Origin: Paracoccaceae bacterium
GTDB taxonomy: Bacteria > Pseudomonadota > Alphaproteobacteria > Rhodobacterales > Rhodobacteraceae
Assembly: GCA_026706985.1 (NCBI GenBank)
Contig: JAPOXR010000036.1
Location: forward strand, 1-55,005
Direction of reading: 5' to 3'
DNA: 55,005 bases
Shown: positions 1 through 7,694 of the stretch, in pieces
How positions within the stretch are numbered: position 1 is the stretch's first letter
Layout of the letters: each line of letters starts with the position of its first letter
The notes under the pieces: generated by a model
Databases searched by the model: none
What the model saw: only the letters and a program-made list of their open reading frames with translations
What the model was told of the DNA's origin: nothing
Program-made: the position numbers and the translations under genes

Positions 1-55
1 AACCGCCGGAAACCCCGCCCATGGAAGCTTCAATCCATGGTTTGAGAAATGCAGG
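1..55. repeat. Left copy of 55-bp inverted terminal repeat
   Basis: Bases 1-55 are the exact reverse complement of 54951-55005; identity stops at base 56 (t versus c). The unit itself holds a smaller imperfect dyad around two CCATGG sites. On the left it supplies the last codons and stop of the gene at 30-896; on the right it supplies the start region of the coiled-coil gene. Exactly 55 bases is a common assembly k-mer length, so this may mark a graph junction at a dispersed repeat rather than the ends of a real element. Confidence 0.9.
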
Positions 56-896
56 TTAGACCACGCCAATGGAAGCTCCTTGTCGTGTGCCAAGCCGAGA
101 GCAAGCCTCGAAAATCTCGGTCGCCGGCGGCAGTCGGGTAGATTTCGAAACCCAGTCGCGGCAGGGTGCCTTCAGGGGTAACATCGAACGCCATCATGAA
201 GCGGTTGGAGACATCGTAGATTCCCGACAGGAAGTGTAGAACTGTAGGGATCGAACCCGGCCACCGGAGTCGATCGAGAAATGGCCCCAACTGAGTTGCT
301 GAAACCTCTGCGACTACCAGCCTGACAGATCGGGGCGTGCGTTCGGGAAAGGCGGCGGCGAATGTGACTACAGCGCCGGAGGGCAGCACAGCAAATGTGC
401 GGGACAATGCGCGCTGTTCATGTCGCGCGTCACTCCGTCCAAAAACACGACAGAGCGTGCCGGCGAGGTGAGCCGGTTCGAATGTCGCGCCGCCCGGGGT
501 TAGAGAAGCATCCGATCGCAGATTGATCGCCGGTGCCGCATTCCGCTCATCGGGGATGTCAATGAGATCGTACTCGAGCATCAGCCATCTGTAAGGTTCC
601 GGTTTGCTGGCCAGATAGGCGTCGAGACAGGCTTTCAGGGATGTCTCCGCGGCCTCGTCGGTGCCCGCCAGGTAGTGGTGCGGGACCCGTGAGGAGGTCA
701 CGGTGACCGAGAAGTCGGCAGCCGGTTCCGGGTCGTCGAGTTTCAGTTCGAAGATACACAGGTTCTCCGCGACGGCTGCGGGAAAGTCTCCGACCCGCAG
801 CAACAGTCGGTCCCGACCCCGTCCAGCGAGCAAGGAATCGGGAACCTGTGGCCGCAGTGCCTCGAGCAGATCCCGAAGCTGCGTCATTGCGTTCAT
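30..896 (-). CDS. Unknown protein, 3'-truncated at the terminal repeat
   Basis: A 288-residue soluble protein with no signal peptide or membrane segment. I do not recognise the family with a name. It has a Pro- and Phe-rich middle part, a VRLVV segment (about 190-196), then LDRLRWPGS (about 207-215) and a LGFEIYP motif near residue 247. The C-terminal tail after DFRGLLSAW looks out of register, and its last codons come from the 55-bp repeat, so the gene is probably cut by a mobile element or an assembly join. It reads in the same direction as the halogenase and RiPP precursor and could be part of that cluster, but an IS5 remnant lies in between. The start at 896 follows an A/T-rich upstream region; a second ATG lies three codons in. 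Confidence 0.55.
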   Translation of the reverse strand: MNAMTQLRDLLEALRPQVPDSLLAGRGRDRLLLRVGDFPAAVAENLCIFELKLDDPEPAADFSVTVTSSRVPHHYLAGTDEAAETSLKACLDAYLASKPEPYRWLMLEYDLIDIPDERNAAPAINLRSDASLTPGGATFEPAHLAGTLCRVFGRSDARHEQRALSRTFAVLPSGAVVTFAAAFPERTPRSVRLVVAEVSATQLGPFLDRLRWPGSIPTVLHFLSGIYDVSNRFMMAFDVTPEGTLPRLGFEIYPTAAGDRDFRGLLSAWHTTRSFHWRGLTCISQTMD

Positions 897-910
897 GCCT
901 TTCTCCCTCA

Positions 911-1215
911 GAGTGTGAATCTTAAATCATTGAATTAATGCTAATATTTGTGTCATGGCGTTAGCCCCGCGCCACCCGGTGCATCGGGAACCGGCAGGCC
1001 GCGGGCTGAGCCCACGCCGGGGAGCCTGCCGGAATCCGCTCGAAATCCTTCGCCTGGCGCCGGCACCGCGACATCCACGTGAATGTCCGCACCATCACCC
1101 GGCGGCGGTGGCGAACGGTGAAGCTTTTGTTTTCCTCCGGTTTCCGTACGGTCGCCATGACCGGTCCGGGCCCCCGGTTCTTCAGCGCCTGAGTGGTCCT
1201 GTTCCAGACCATGTG
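911..1215 (-). pseudogene. IS5-family transposase remnant (C-terminal third)
   Basis: The minus-strand reading from 1212 to about 961 gives an IS5-type DDE transposase C-terminus: ALKNRGPGP, then TWMSRCRRQAKDFERIPAG and SPAWAQPAACRF. This matches the end of the intact transposase at 52004-52840. A degenerate left end (GAGTGTGAATCTTAA at 911) resembles the GAGCTTGAATCATAA end of the intact copy at 51961. The N-terminal two thirds are missing, so it cannot transpose. It sits directly upstream of the unknown gene at 30-896 and may have brought or removed its promoter. Confidence 0.8.
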
Positions 1216-1553
1216 ATCTCCGTGTCTGGTGTGGTGATCGGCATGGAAATGCCATATCCGGGGGAATCACTCAACTTCAGGTCAAGTTCTGAGGGTGTTC
1301 GCCTTGCCCAGCGTGAAGAATGTCGGTGCCCGTGGCTTCGCGCCTTCCATGCGCGCGACGCCGTACAATTCCATCTGCCGGGCCAGCATCCGGTTCCAGG
1401 CACCCCGGCATGAACCGAGCAACAATTCCAGACGACACGTGCCTGTCAAGTTATCGAAATAAGCCCCTAAAGTATCCACTCAGGGCTGGTCGTGCCATGG
1501 GACAATCCCGTGTCGGGAACTGTTGCCGCATTTCGGTGTCGGGAGGCGTGGCA
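1216..1553. other. Gene-poor stretch with a possible gene fragment
   Basis: No complete gene. On the minus strand, 1282-1420 translates to a protein-like tail (RMLARQMELYGVARMEGAK, then APTFFTLGKANTLRT and a stop) that has no recognisable family. It may be the end of a gene lost when IS5-type elements decayed here. No terminator with a T-run was seen after the halogenase. Confidence 0.35.
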
Positions 1554-3044
1554 TCAGACGGGTGGCGCCTTGCAGTAATCGTCAATGAACTGCTGGTGGT
1601 CAGGCAGATGGCCGACCTGCTCTTCGACCTGTTGATGGATGTTGACCAGCCATTTCCCGAGTTCGTCCTCGCCCATCGCATTGACAATAGGGTGATACTG
1701 CTCCGGAATCAGGCCCTGCCCGAGCATCACCTGCACCCAAAACGTCGGGGCGAACAGTTCCCCCGGGTTCCAGGCAATCCGTCCCGTCTGGCGGAACAGC
1801 TGGATTCGGTGGTCAAGTGAGTCGGGAATTTTCATGGCCTGACACTGTCGCCAGAAAGATGAATCCGACCGGTTGGTCACATGGTAGTGGAAGATGAGAA
1901 AGTCCCGGATATTGTCAATTTCATCCTGCATCTTAGCGTTGAATTCGGTGATGGCTGGTTCGCGAATTCCCTTGTCGGGAAACATCTGGATCAGGCGGGT
2001 GATGCCGCGCTGAATGAGGTGGATGCTGGTTGATTCGAGTGGTTCCATGAAGCCTGACGCCAGTCCCAGGGCAACGCAGTTTCTGTACCAATACCTCCGC
2101 CTCTGACCGGACCTGAAACGGATCAGCCGGGGCTCTGCGAGCACGTGACCCTGGACATTGTCGAGCAGCCGTGCCCGTGCCTCGTCATCAGACCAGTGCC
2201 GGGAGCTGAACACCATTCCGTTTCCGACCCGGTGCTGCAACGGAATGCGCCATTGCCACCCTGCTTCATGGGCAGTCGAGCGGGTATATGGATGCACCGG
2301 ACCGGCTGCAGTGGTAGGAACGGCGATTGCGCTGTCACAAGGCAGCCAGTCGCCATAGTCATCGAAACCGACATTCAGGGCCTTCTCGATCAGGAGCGCT
2401 CGAAAGCCGGTGCAATCAATGAACAGGTCACCTGTGATCAGTTGCCCGGACTGCAGGCGGAGGCCAGTCAGGAATCCGTTAGCCGGATCCTGCTCCACTT
2501 GGTCAATTATTCCTTCATGACGAATGACACCGGACTCCTCGGCAATCCCTCGCAGGAATTGTCCGTAGAGTCCGGCGTCGATGTGGTAGGCGTAGTTCAA
2601 GACGGTGTTCAGGCCGATGGCAAACCTGTTGCGTAGAGCCGCGGATGTTTCCAGACAGTAATCACCGTAATCCCGGGCCAGATTCAGGAGGCGGCCCCTA
2701 AGCCAGTAATTCTGAAAGCCCGCCGCCCAGCGTTCCCTTCCGGCCCATCCAAAGGAACCGAAGTAGTTCTCACCCAGGTTCCGCCAGTTCTCGAAGAAAA
2801 TTCCAAGCTTGAAGGTACCCTGAACGGCGCGGAGGAACTCGGGTTCACTCACTTTCATGTATTTATGGAAAAGATGCAGCGGTGGGATCGTCGCTTCGCC
2901 CACACCGACAGTTCCGATCTCATCGGATTCCACGAGGACAATGTCCAGAGTCTTTCCGAAATGGTGTGTGAACATTGCCGCGGCCATCCATCCCGCAGTA
3001 CCGCCTCCGGCGATCACGAGTTTCCTGATGCTACCGTTATGCAT
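1554..3044 (-). CDS. Flavin-dependent tryptophan halogenase, likely acting on a peptide
   Basis: 496 residues, the usual length of tryptophan-halogenase-family enzymes, which use reduced FAD, O2 and halide to halogenate indole rings. Seen: the FAD-binding GGGTAGW (13-19), the conserved Lys79 in TFKLGI (the position of the catalytic Lys of PrnA), the family motif WxWxIP (263-268) and GFMEPLESTS (331-340). The start at 3044 gives MHNGSIRKLVIAGGG, right at the nucleotide-binding strand. The only other same-strand gene close upstream is a RiPP precursor whose core ends in Trp, so the likely substrate is that peptide rather than free tryptophan, as described for peptidyl brominases of marine sponge microbiomes. 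No flavin reductase gene is nearby. Substrate and halide are inferred. Confidence 0.93.
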   Translation of the reverse strand: MHNGSIRKLVIAGGGTAGWMAAAMFTHHFGKTLDIVLVESDEIGTVGVGEATIPPLHLFHKYMKVSEPEFLRAVQGTFKLGIFFENWRNLGENYFGSFGWAGRERWAAGFQNYWLRGRLLNLARDYGDYCLETSAALRNRFAIGLNTVLNYAYHIDAGLYGQFLRGIAEESGVIRHEGIIDQVEQDPANGFLTGLRLQSGQLITGDLFIDCTGFRALLIEKALNVGFDDYGDWLPCDSAIAVPTTAAGPVHPYTRSTAHEAGWQWRIPLQHRVGNGMVFSSRHWSDDEARARLLDNVQGHVLAEPRLIRFRSGQRRRYWYRNCVALGLASGFMEPLESTSIHLIQRGITRLIQMFPDKGIREPAITEFNAKMQDEIDNIRDFLIFHYHVTNRSDSSFWRQCQAMKIPDSLDHRIQLFRQTGRIAWNPGELFAPTFWVQVMLGQGLIPEQYHPIVNAMGEDELGKWLVNIHQQVEEQVGHLPDHQQFIDDYCKAPPV

Positions 3045-3819
3045 GTCTTGCTTCTGGCGGGTTCAGCCTATCGGCTCGCAGTTCACGAGCCTGCCGCAAT
3101 CCGGAAATCGAATCGGCGCACGCGCACCAAAGGGCCAATCTTCCTGACACAGACTAACCCGCATTCCGTACCGCTGGGGAGTGATAGCGCGATGGGTAAG
3201 TATCTTGTTTCGAATGCGCCGATGCGACGGGAAAACGTCCGGCCTCTTCCTGATGGCGGTGCAGTGAACTTTTCCCAGGTGACCGGACACGCTGCCGCAG
3301 GATCCCGGCCAAAGCGGGTGCAGTCACGCTTAGCAGCGACCTGCTCGCTCAAGGGGCTGGTTCCACTCCGGCTCCGCAGGGCGGCAGCTTCAGTGGCAGT
3401 GACGGGGCGATGGCAGGTCGCATGGAACCACCAGCGCGGGCGCGCGGATGCTGGCGAAGGGGGCATCTCCTGCCGCTACGGAGCCGGCCGAGGCACCGCT
3501 GCACGGAGTGGAGAAGACTCTTGGCCGGACGTGAATGCGACCGATTGCCCCTGCATCCGCCTCAAGGAAACAGCGGGCTGTTCCTCGGCGGTGTTTCGCT
3601 GGTCCATTCCGGAAGTTTTGGTGCCGACCAAGCAAGCTGCCGTCAGCGTCTGGTACCCATGCAACGGCCTGCGCGGCGACTTGCGGGGAGAAGAGGCGAA
3701 CGAAAGATACAAGGCCCTGAAACGACGCCACCTCGTGTTCTCCAGCTGAAGCGTCAGGTCTGCCGGGCACGGCGGACGATGACCGCCGGATTAACCGCCA
3801 TGCCCACCATGTGTCGATG
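3045..3819. other. Non-coding or decayed stretch between halogenase and RiPP precursor
   Basis: About 775 bases without a convincing gene on either strand. Open frames here are either the antisense of the halogenase start or lack any recognisable composition or motif. It may be a long leader of the halogenase transcript or a decayed gene of the cluster, for example a protease or transporter. Confidence 0.4.
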
Positions 3820-3909
3820 TCACCATCCACTGGAGGCCACCGGACCTGGGCCACCGGCCAAACCGCTGATTCGCCGGTCCGACAGATTCCGGCCTGCCGA
3901 AGGCAGGAC
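3820..3909 (-). repeat. Partial duplicate of the RiPP leader end and core
   Basis: This segment repeats the 3' part of the precursor gene (3915-3998) with a period of about 90 bases. Its minus-strand reading gives VLPSAGRNLSDRRISGLAGG followed by PGPVASSGW and TGA, i.e. the end of a leader, a GG site and an alternative 9-residue core also ending in Trp. It is out of frame with the upstream precursor, has no start codon of its own and lacks the N-terminal leader. The GDIDTW-coding block recurs after it at 3805-3825 in another frame. Confidence 0.75.
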
Positions 3910-3914
3910 CGTGT

Positions 3915-4175
3915 TCACCAGGTGTCGATGTCACCAATACCGCCGGCCACACCGCTGACTTCCTGATCCGACAGATTCCGGCCTGCCGGCGGCAGGACCA
4001 GATGAAAGTCGGTGGCGTTGTCTTCAAGGACACGGATGTTGATGGCATCTGGAACCGAAACTCCGGTTGCGTCTTTAATGGCCGCTTTCGGATCCTCTAG
4101 GAGCAGGGCGCGGAATTGTTCGTCCTCCTCAGCCTTGGCAAAAATTTGTTTCTGAATCTGCGACTGCGTGTTCAT
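3915..4175 (-). CDS. RiPP precursor peptide with NHLP-type leader and core IGDIDTW
   Basis: 86 residues. The leader (1-79) has the features of nitrile-hydratase-like leader peptides: MNTQSQIQKQIFAKA, a FRALLLEDPKAAI helix, then VPDAINIRVLEDN, a FHLVLPP strand and a final VSGVAGG double-glycine cleavage site. The core is only seven residues, IGDIDTW, with Trp as the last residue. The start at 4175 is chosen because AGGAG (4183-4187) is seven bases upstream; the ATG at 4181 lies only one base after it. The leader family is used by proteusin and other RiPP enzymes, with secretion by GG-peptidase exporters, none of which is in view. The nearby tryptophan halogenase makes the terminal Trp the obvious modification site. 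This pairing is inferred; the peptide family call is strong. Confidence 0.88.
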   Translation of the reverse strand: MNTQSQIQKQIFAKAEEDEQFRALLLEDPKAAIKDATGVSVPDAINIRVLEDNATDFHLVLPPAGRNLSDQEVSGVAGGIGDIDTW

Positions 4176-4523
4176 GTCCATTCTCCTCATTCCCGGCAAT
4201 AGGCACAAGCGATGCCTTTCCGAACTTCTTTACAGTTCTCACTGTCTACTTTCTGGTCGATGTTCGAGTCAACGCCAAGACCGCCAAACCATCAAGTAAT
4301 CCGTGAAGGTTCCAGTGTCGCCGGAGGAACTGGCGCGGATGGTCATGACTTCACCGTCGAAGTCAGATTGGCGCTGCAGTGAGAAGATCGACTAGGACGA
4401 AGCGTAAGTCTGGCTGGGCGGCGGCCGATCTGGATTCCGGCGTGTCGGGCCCGGCGGCTCATGGGCAAACGGGAATGTAAGTTCCCGTCCGAAGGCGACG
4501 TTCAAGCATACGAGATCTCCGGT
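4176..4523. other. Upstream region of the RiPP precursor
   Basis: No gene. On the minus strand a weak sigma-70-like pair may serve the precursor: TTGACT (4267-4272) and TAGACA (4243-4248) with an 18-base spacer. A dyad ACAGT-TCTC-ACTGT (4232-4245) overlaps the presumed -10 and could be an operator. A 7-bp hairpin ACGGGAA/TTCCCGT lies at 4469-4488. All are low-confidence sites. Confidence 0.35.
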
Positions 4524-4870
4524 GCCATTTTCAGGAGATCCATGGTCACCTCCACCCCGGCATCGCGGTCTTGGATGTCGGCCCTGTGGACGGTGACGGT
4601 GACCGGCAGGCCTTCGGTGTCCGCCGTCAATTAGCGCCTGCGGCCCTTGATCCTTTTGCCGGCGTCATAGCCCGGGGATCCGCCGCTCTCCATCGCTGTC
4701 ACGCTCTGGCTTTCAATGACGGCGGCGGTGGGCCCGGCGGGACGTCCCTACAGCCGGCGTGCCGCTTCCCGCAGCGTATCAAGCATGCGTTCCAGGACAC
4801 AGCTGCGTGACCAGGCGTAAAAACAGTTCTGGACAGTGCTGAAAGGCGGATAGCAGGATGGTGTCAAATC
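4524..4870 (-). pseudogene. IS5-family transposase remnant (middle part)
   Basis: Compared with the intact IS5-type element at 51961-52917, this stretch matches its middle: the block coding for DAGKRIKG, the VTVAVHEASVQDRD equivalent, and the downstream HHFHAWRDSGVF equivalent (around 4800-4860). Frames are broken and a stop interrupts the reading, so it is dead. With the remnant at 911-1215 it brackets the halogenase and RiPP genes. Confidence 0.7.
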
Positions 4871-5296
4871 TCTTCCAAAAGTGACCCGCCTTACGGGCCG
4901 TTCTTTTTCCAAGTAGGCTCCTTTTGTCGTCCGTTGTCGGGCGCTGCGGTCTGGAGGAAGAGTGGAAGTGTGTGATTTGCGGGCGGGCAGCTGGGGGAAC
5001 CTGGTCCGGTCGGTGCGCGCGGGAGACGGTGCTCATTCGGCTTTGCCAGACAGAGCCCAAGTTCGGACAATGTGTAACGTTCGGAAACAATCCCGATGGA
5101 CCGGGCGGGATTCCGGGCACATTCAAACCGACATTCCCGGAGCACGGTACATCCGGCACGAGAACGTTCGAGAAAGCTGCAGATCTCGCCGAAATGCGCA
5201 CGTGGAACTCCTGCATGTGTGAAGTCGAGCAGCACTGCATGGAAATATGAGCAGGAAAGCCCTGTCACGGTTGGATGATCTTTTGCGGAATTGAGT
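4871..5296. other. Decayed intergenic stretch upstream of zur
   Basis: Open frames exist on both strands but none has a ribosome-binding site, recognisable motif or plausible composition. I see only transposon debris and the upstream part of the zur promoter region. Confidence 0.4.
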
Positions 5297-5314
5297 GTAA
5301 TGTTATAACATAAC
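5297..5314. promoter_or_regulatory. Zur operator upstream of the zinc operon
   Basis: The 18-base site GTAATGTTATAACATAAC is a near-perfect dyad with a perfect TGTTATAACA centre, matching the form of Zur boxes in proteobacteria. It lies 28 bases before the regulator's start and is likely occupied by that regulator when zinc is sufficient, giving autoregulation and repression of the importer genes downstream. Confidence 0.8.
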
Positions 5315-5342
5315 GAATCGATCCTGTGAATTGAAACTGGCG

Positions 5343-5849
5343 ATGGCGAAGACAAAGACCCGGCCCGAGCCCTGCACCGAATCCAGCTGCCATGGTCGGC
5401 ATTCTTCGGAGGAGCGCATCGCGCTCGCTGAATCGATCTGTGCGCGACGCGGCGTGCAGATGACGGCACTGCGGAAGCGTGTCCTGGAAATGCTGTGGGC
5501 CGGCGGCGGGCCGACAGGTGCCTACCAGTTAATCGAAGCGATCAAGATCGAAGACTCGCGTCCGGTCGGACCGCCGACCGTGTACCGGGCCCTTGAGTTC
5601 CTGATCACGCAGGGATTCGTTGCCAAGGTCGAGAGCCTGAATGCCTATATCCCTTGTGCCCATCCGGAACGTGACCATGACTGCCTGTTCTTCATTTGCA
5701 ATGCCTGTCAGGCATCAGTTGAGCTTGAGGATTCGCGGATCGGAAAGCTGCTTGCCGAAGACGCTGCCAGCCTTGGGTTCGCCGCGACGCGTCGAACAGT
5801 CGAGGTCGAGGGCATGTGCGCAAAGTGCGCTGAAGCCGATGCGGCGTAG
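5343..5849 (+). CDS. zur: Fur-family zinc uptake regulator (Zur)
   Basis: About 168 residues. A winged-helix DNA-binding part (GVQMTALRKRVLEML, AYQLIEAI, PPTVYRALEFL) is followed by a metal-binding dimerisation part with HPERDHD, CNAC and a closing CAKC. The two CxxC pairs fit the structural zinc site of Fur-family proteins. Assignment to Zur rather than Fur rests on the following zinc importer genes and the Zur-like box just upstream. The start at 5343 (ATGGCGAAG) is preferred to the TTG at 5331; neither has a strong ribosome-binding site. The N-terminal Cys/His cluster (CTESSCHGRH) is unusual and could add a metal ligand. Confidence 0.9.
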   Translation: MAKTKTRPEPCTESSCHGRHSSEERIALAESICARRGVQMTALRKRVLEMLWAGGGPTGAYQLIEAIKIEDSRPVGPPTVYRALEFLITQGFVAKVESLNAYIPCAHPERDHDCLFFICNACQASVELEDSRIGKLLAEDAASLGFAATRRTVEVEGMCAKCAEADAA

Positions 5850-5945
5850 GTGGGCACTGAGGGTTCGGCGGATGGAGTTTCTGTGTTCGGAAGTATTATC
5901 GCGGCGGCGGGGCGTGGGCACCGTCTTCCGGCAGGAAACTCTGGT

Positions 5946-6077
5946 ATGAAGACTGGCACTTTCTGGCTCCGCTTGCTGCCACTCGGCGTCTGGCCGCGTC
6001 TGGCCGCTGCGGCACTGATCGTCGCCCTGCTCTGGGCGGGTTTTATTTGGGCAACCTTCACGCCGGGGGGCATATGA
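5946..6077 (+). CDS. Small single-pass membrane protein in the zinc operon
   Basis: 43 residues: a short basic N-terminus and one hydrophobic segment (PRLAAAALIVALLWAGFIWA). AGGAAA precedes its ATG and its stop overlaps the start of the ATPase gene (ATGA), so it appears translated within the zinc operon. I do not know its family; it may assist the importer in the membrane. Confidence 0.55.
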   Translation: MKTGTFWLRLLPLGVWPRLAAAALIVALLWAGFIWATFTPGGI

Positions 6078-6817
6078 GCAACGCTCTCGAGTTTCGGGAT
6101 CTTACCCTCGGTTACGATCGACATCCGGCCGTGCTCAGTCTCTGTGGTACGATTGCCGAGGGTAGCCTGACCGCCGTCGTCGGTCCGAATGGAGCCGGCA
6201 AGTCCACGGTGCTTAAGGGGGTGACCGGAAATCTCCGGCCGATCGCAGGACAGATCGATTTCGGAGAACTTTCTCGCGATGACATCGCCTACCTGCCGCA
6301 GCAATCGGAGGTCGACCGGTCATTCCCGATAGCTGTCGCTGACCTCGTGGCGATGGGCCTCTGGCGGGAAATCGGCGGGTTTTCCGGTTTACGGGCGGCT
6401 CACCGTGTGCGAGTCGCCGCCGCGATTTCCTCGGTCGGCCTCGAAGGGTTCGAAAAGCGGCCGATCGGAACGCTGTCCGGCGGCCAGATTCAACGGGCGC
6501 TCTTTGCCCGCCTGCTGCTGCAGGATGCACGACTTGTCCTGCTCGACGAGCCATTCACCGCGGTTGACATGAAAACGGTGGCCGACCTGCTGGGCGTGAT
6601 TAGGCGCTGGCACGGCGAAGGCCGCACAGTGCTTGCTGTCCTGCATGACTTCGACACGGTGCGGGCTCACTTTCCCCGCACGCTGATGCTGGCCCGCGAA
6701 CTCGTAGCCCATGGACCGACTTCTCAGGTGCTGACGGCCGAAAACCAGTTCCGGGCCCGCCAAATGTGCGAGGCGTGTTCCGGCCCCCCACATACCTGTG
6801 GACGACACGCGGCATGA
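6074..6817 (+). CDS. znuC: Zinc ABC importer, ATP-binding subunit (ZnuC/AztA type)
   Basis: 247 residues, a complete ABC ATPase: Walker A GPNGAGKST, Q-loop YLPQQSEVDR, signature LSGGQIQRALFARLL, Walker B LVLLDEPF, and a switch His in VLHDFD. The C-terminal tail is Cys/His rich (CEACSGPPHTCGRH), as in some zinc-transport ATPases. It energises uptake of zinc from the periplasm together with the next two genes. The start at 6074 follows a GGGGGG run and overlaps the stop of the small membrane protein gene. Confidence 0.92.
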   Translation: MSNALEFRDLTLGYDRHPAVLSLCGTIAEGSLTAVVGPNGAGKSTVLKGVTGNLRPIAGQIDFGELSRDDIAYLPQQSEVDRSFPIAVADLVAMGLWREIGGFSGLRAAHRVRVAAAISSVGLEGFEKRPIGTLSGGQIQRALFARLLLQDARLVLLDEPFTAVDMKTVADLLGVIRRWHGEGRTVLAVLHDFDTVRAHFPRTLMLARELVAHGPTSQVLTAENQFRARQMCEACSGPPHTCGRHAA

Positions 6818-7683
6818 TGTGGGAATTCCTCATTCAACCCTTGGCCGACTTCAGTTTCATGCGACGCGCGCTGCTGGGCTGCATTGCGATTTCGGTGGGC
6901 GCAACTCCGGTTGGGGTGTTCCTGATGCTGCGCCGTATGAGTCTGACCGGCGACGCGATGGCTCATGCGATCCTGCCGGGCGCGGCCGTTGGTTTTCTCA
7001 TTGCGGGTCTCTCGCTCGGTGCGATGACCGTCGGCGGCCTGATCGCAGGCATGACAGTGGCTCTCCTTGCAGGCTTCGTGACCCGTGTGACGGCGCTGCG
7101 CGAGGATGCCAGCCTGGCAGCCTTTTACCTGATCTCACTGGCGGTTGGCGTGTTGATTGTGTCCACCCGGGGCAGCAATGTCGACCTGATGCATGTGCTT
7201 TTCGGGACCGTGCTTGCGCTTGATGACGACGCTATGATTCTGCTCTGTTCCATCGCGAGCATTTCGGTCTTCGCGCTCGCCGTACTTTACCGGCCGCTCG
7301 TGCTGGAATGCGCGGATCCGCAGTTCCTGCGCTCGGTAAGCAGGCTCAGCGCTATGACGCATTTCGCGTTTCTCGCTCTCGTCGTGCTGAATCTCGTTGC
7401 CGGCTTTCACGCGCTTGGCACCCTGATGGCGGTCGGAATCATGATTCTTCCTGCCGCCGCCGCGCGGTTCTGGGTTCCCAGCATCGGAGCGATGATTACC
7501 GTCTCAGTTGCGATAGCGATACTGTCGAGCCTGAGCGGCCTCCTGCTCTCTTACCATTTCAGCCTGCCATCCGGGCCAGCGATCATTCTTGGTGCAGGTT
7601 TCGCGTACGTGCTGTCCTTGGTCTTCGGACCGGTTGGCGGTCTTGCGGCGCGGGCCTTCCCAAGCCGTTATCTCGAAACCTGA
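6814..7683 (+). CDS. znuB: Zinc ABC importer, permease subunit (ZnuB/AztB type)
   Basis: About 289 residues with eight or more hydrophobic segments, the ABC-3 permease family. Typical segments are GDAMAHAILPGAAVGF (the conserved region following the first helices), LFGTVLALD and AVGIMILPAAAARF. The start overlaps the ATPase stop (ATGA at 6814-6817), so the two are translationally coupled. Inner-membrane channel of the zinc importer. Confidence 0.92.
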   Translation: MMWEFLIQPLADFSFMRRALLGCIAISVGATPVGVFLMLRRMSLTGDAMAHAILPGAAVGFLIAGLSLGAMTVGGLIAGMTVALLAGFVTRVTALREDASLAAFYLISLAVGVLIVSTRGSNVDLMHVLFGTVLALDDDAMILLCSIASISVFALAVLYRPLVLECADPQFLRSVSRLSAMTHFAFLALVVLNLVAGFHALGTLMAVGIMILPAAAARFWVPSIGAMITVSVAIAILSSLSGLLLSYHFSLPSGPAIILGAGFAYVLSLVFGPVGGLAARAFPSRYLET

Positions 7684-7694
7684 AAGGAAATTAC

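Noticed and set aside
2865-3749. 294-codon plus-strand open frame
   Set aside because: Its first part is antisense to the halogenase start and the rest has no motif, ribosome-binding site or protein-like composition.
4891-5469. 192-codon minus-strand frame upstream of zur
   Set aside because: It runs through the Zur box and the start of zur, with no ribosome-binding site or recognisable domain.
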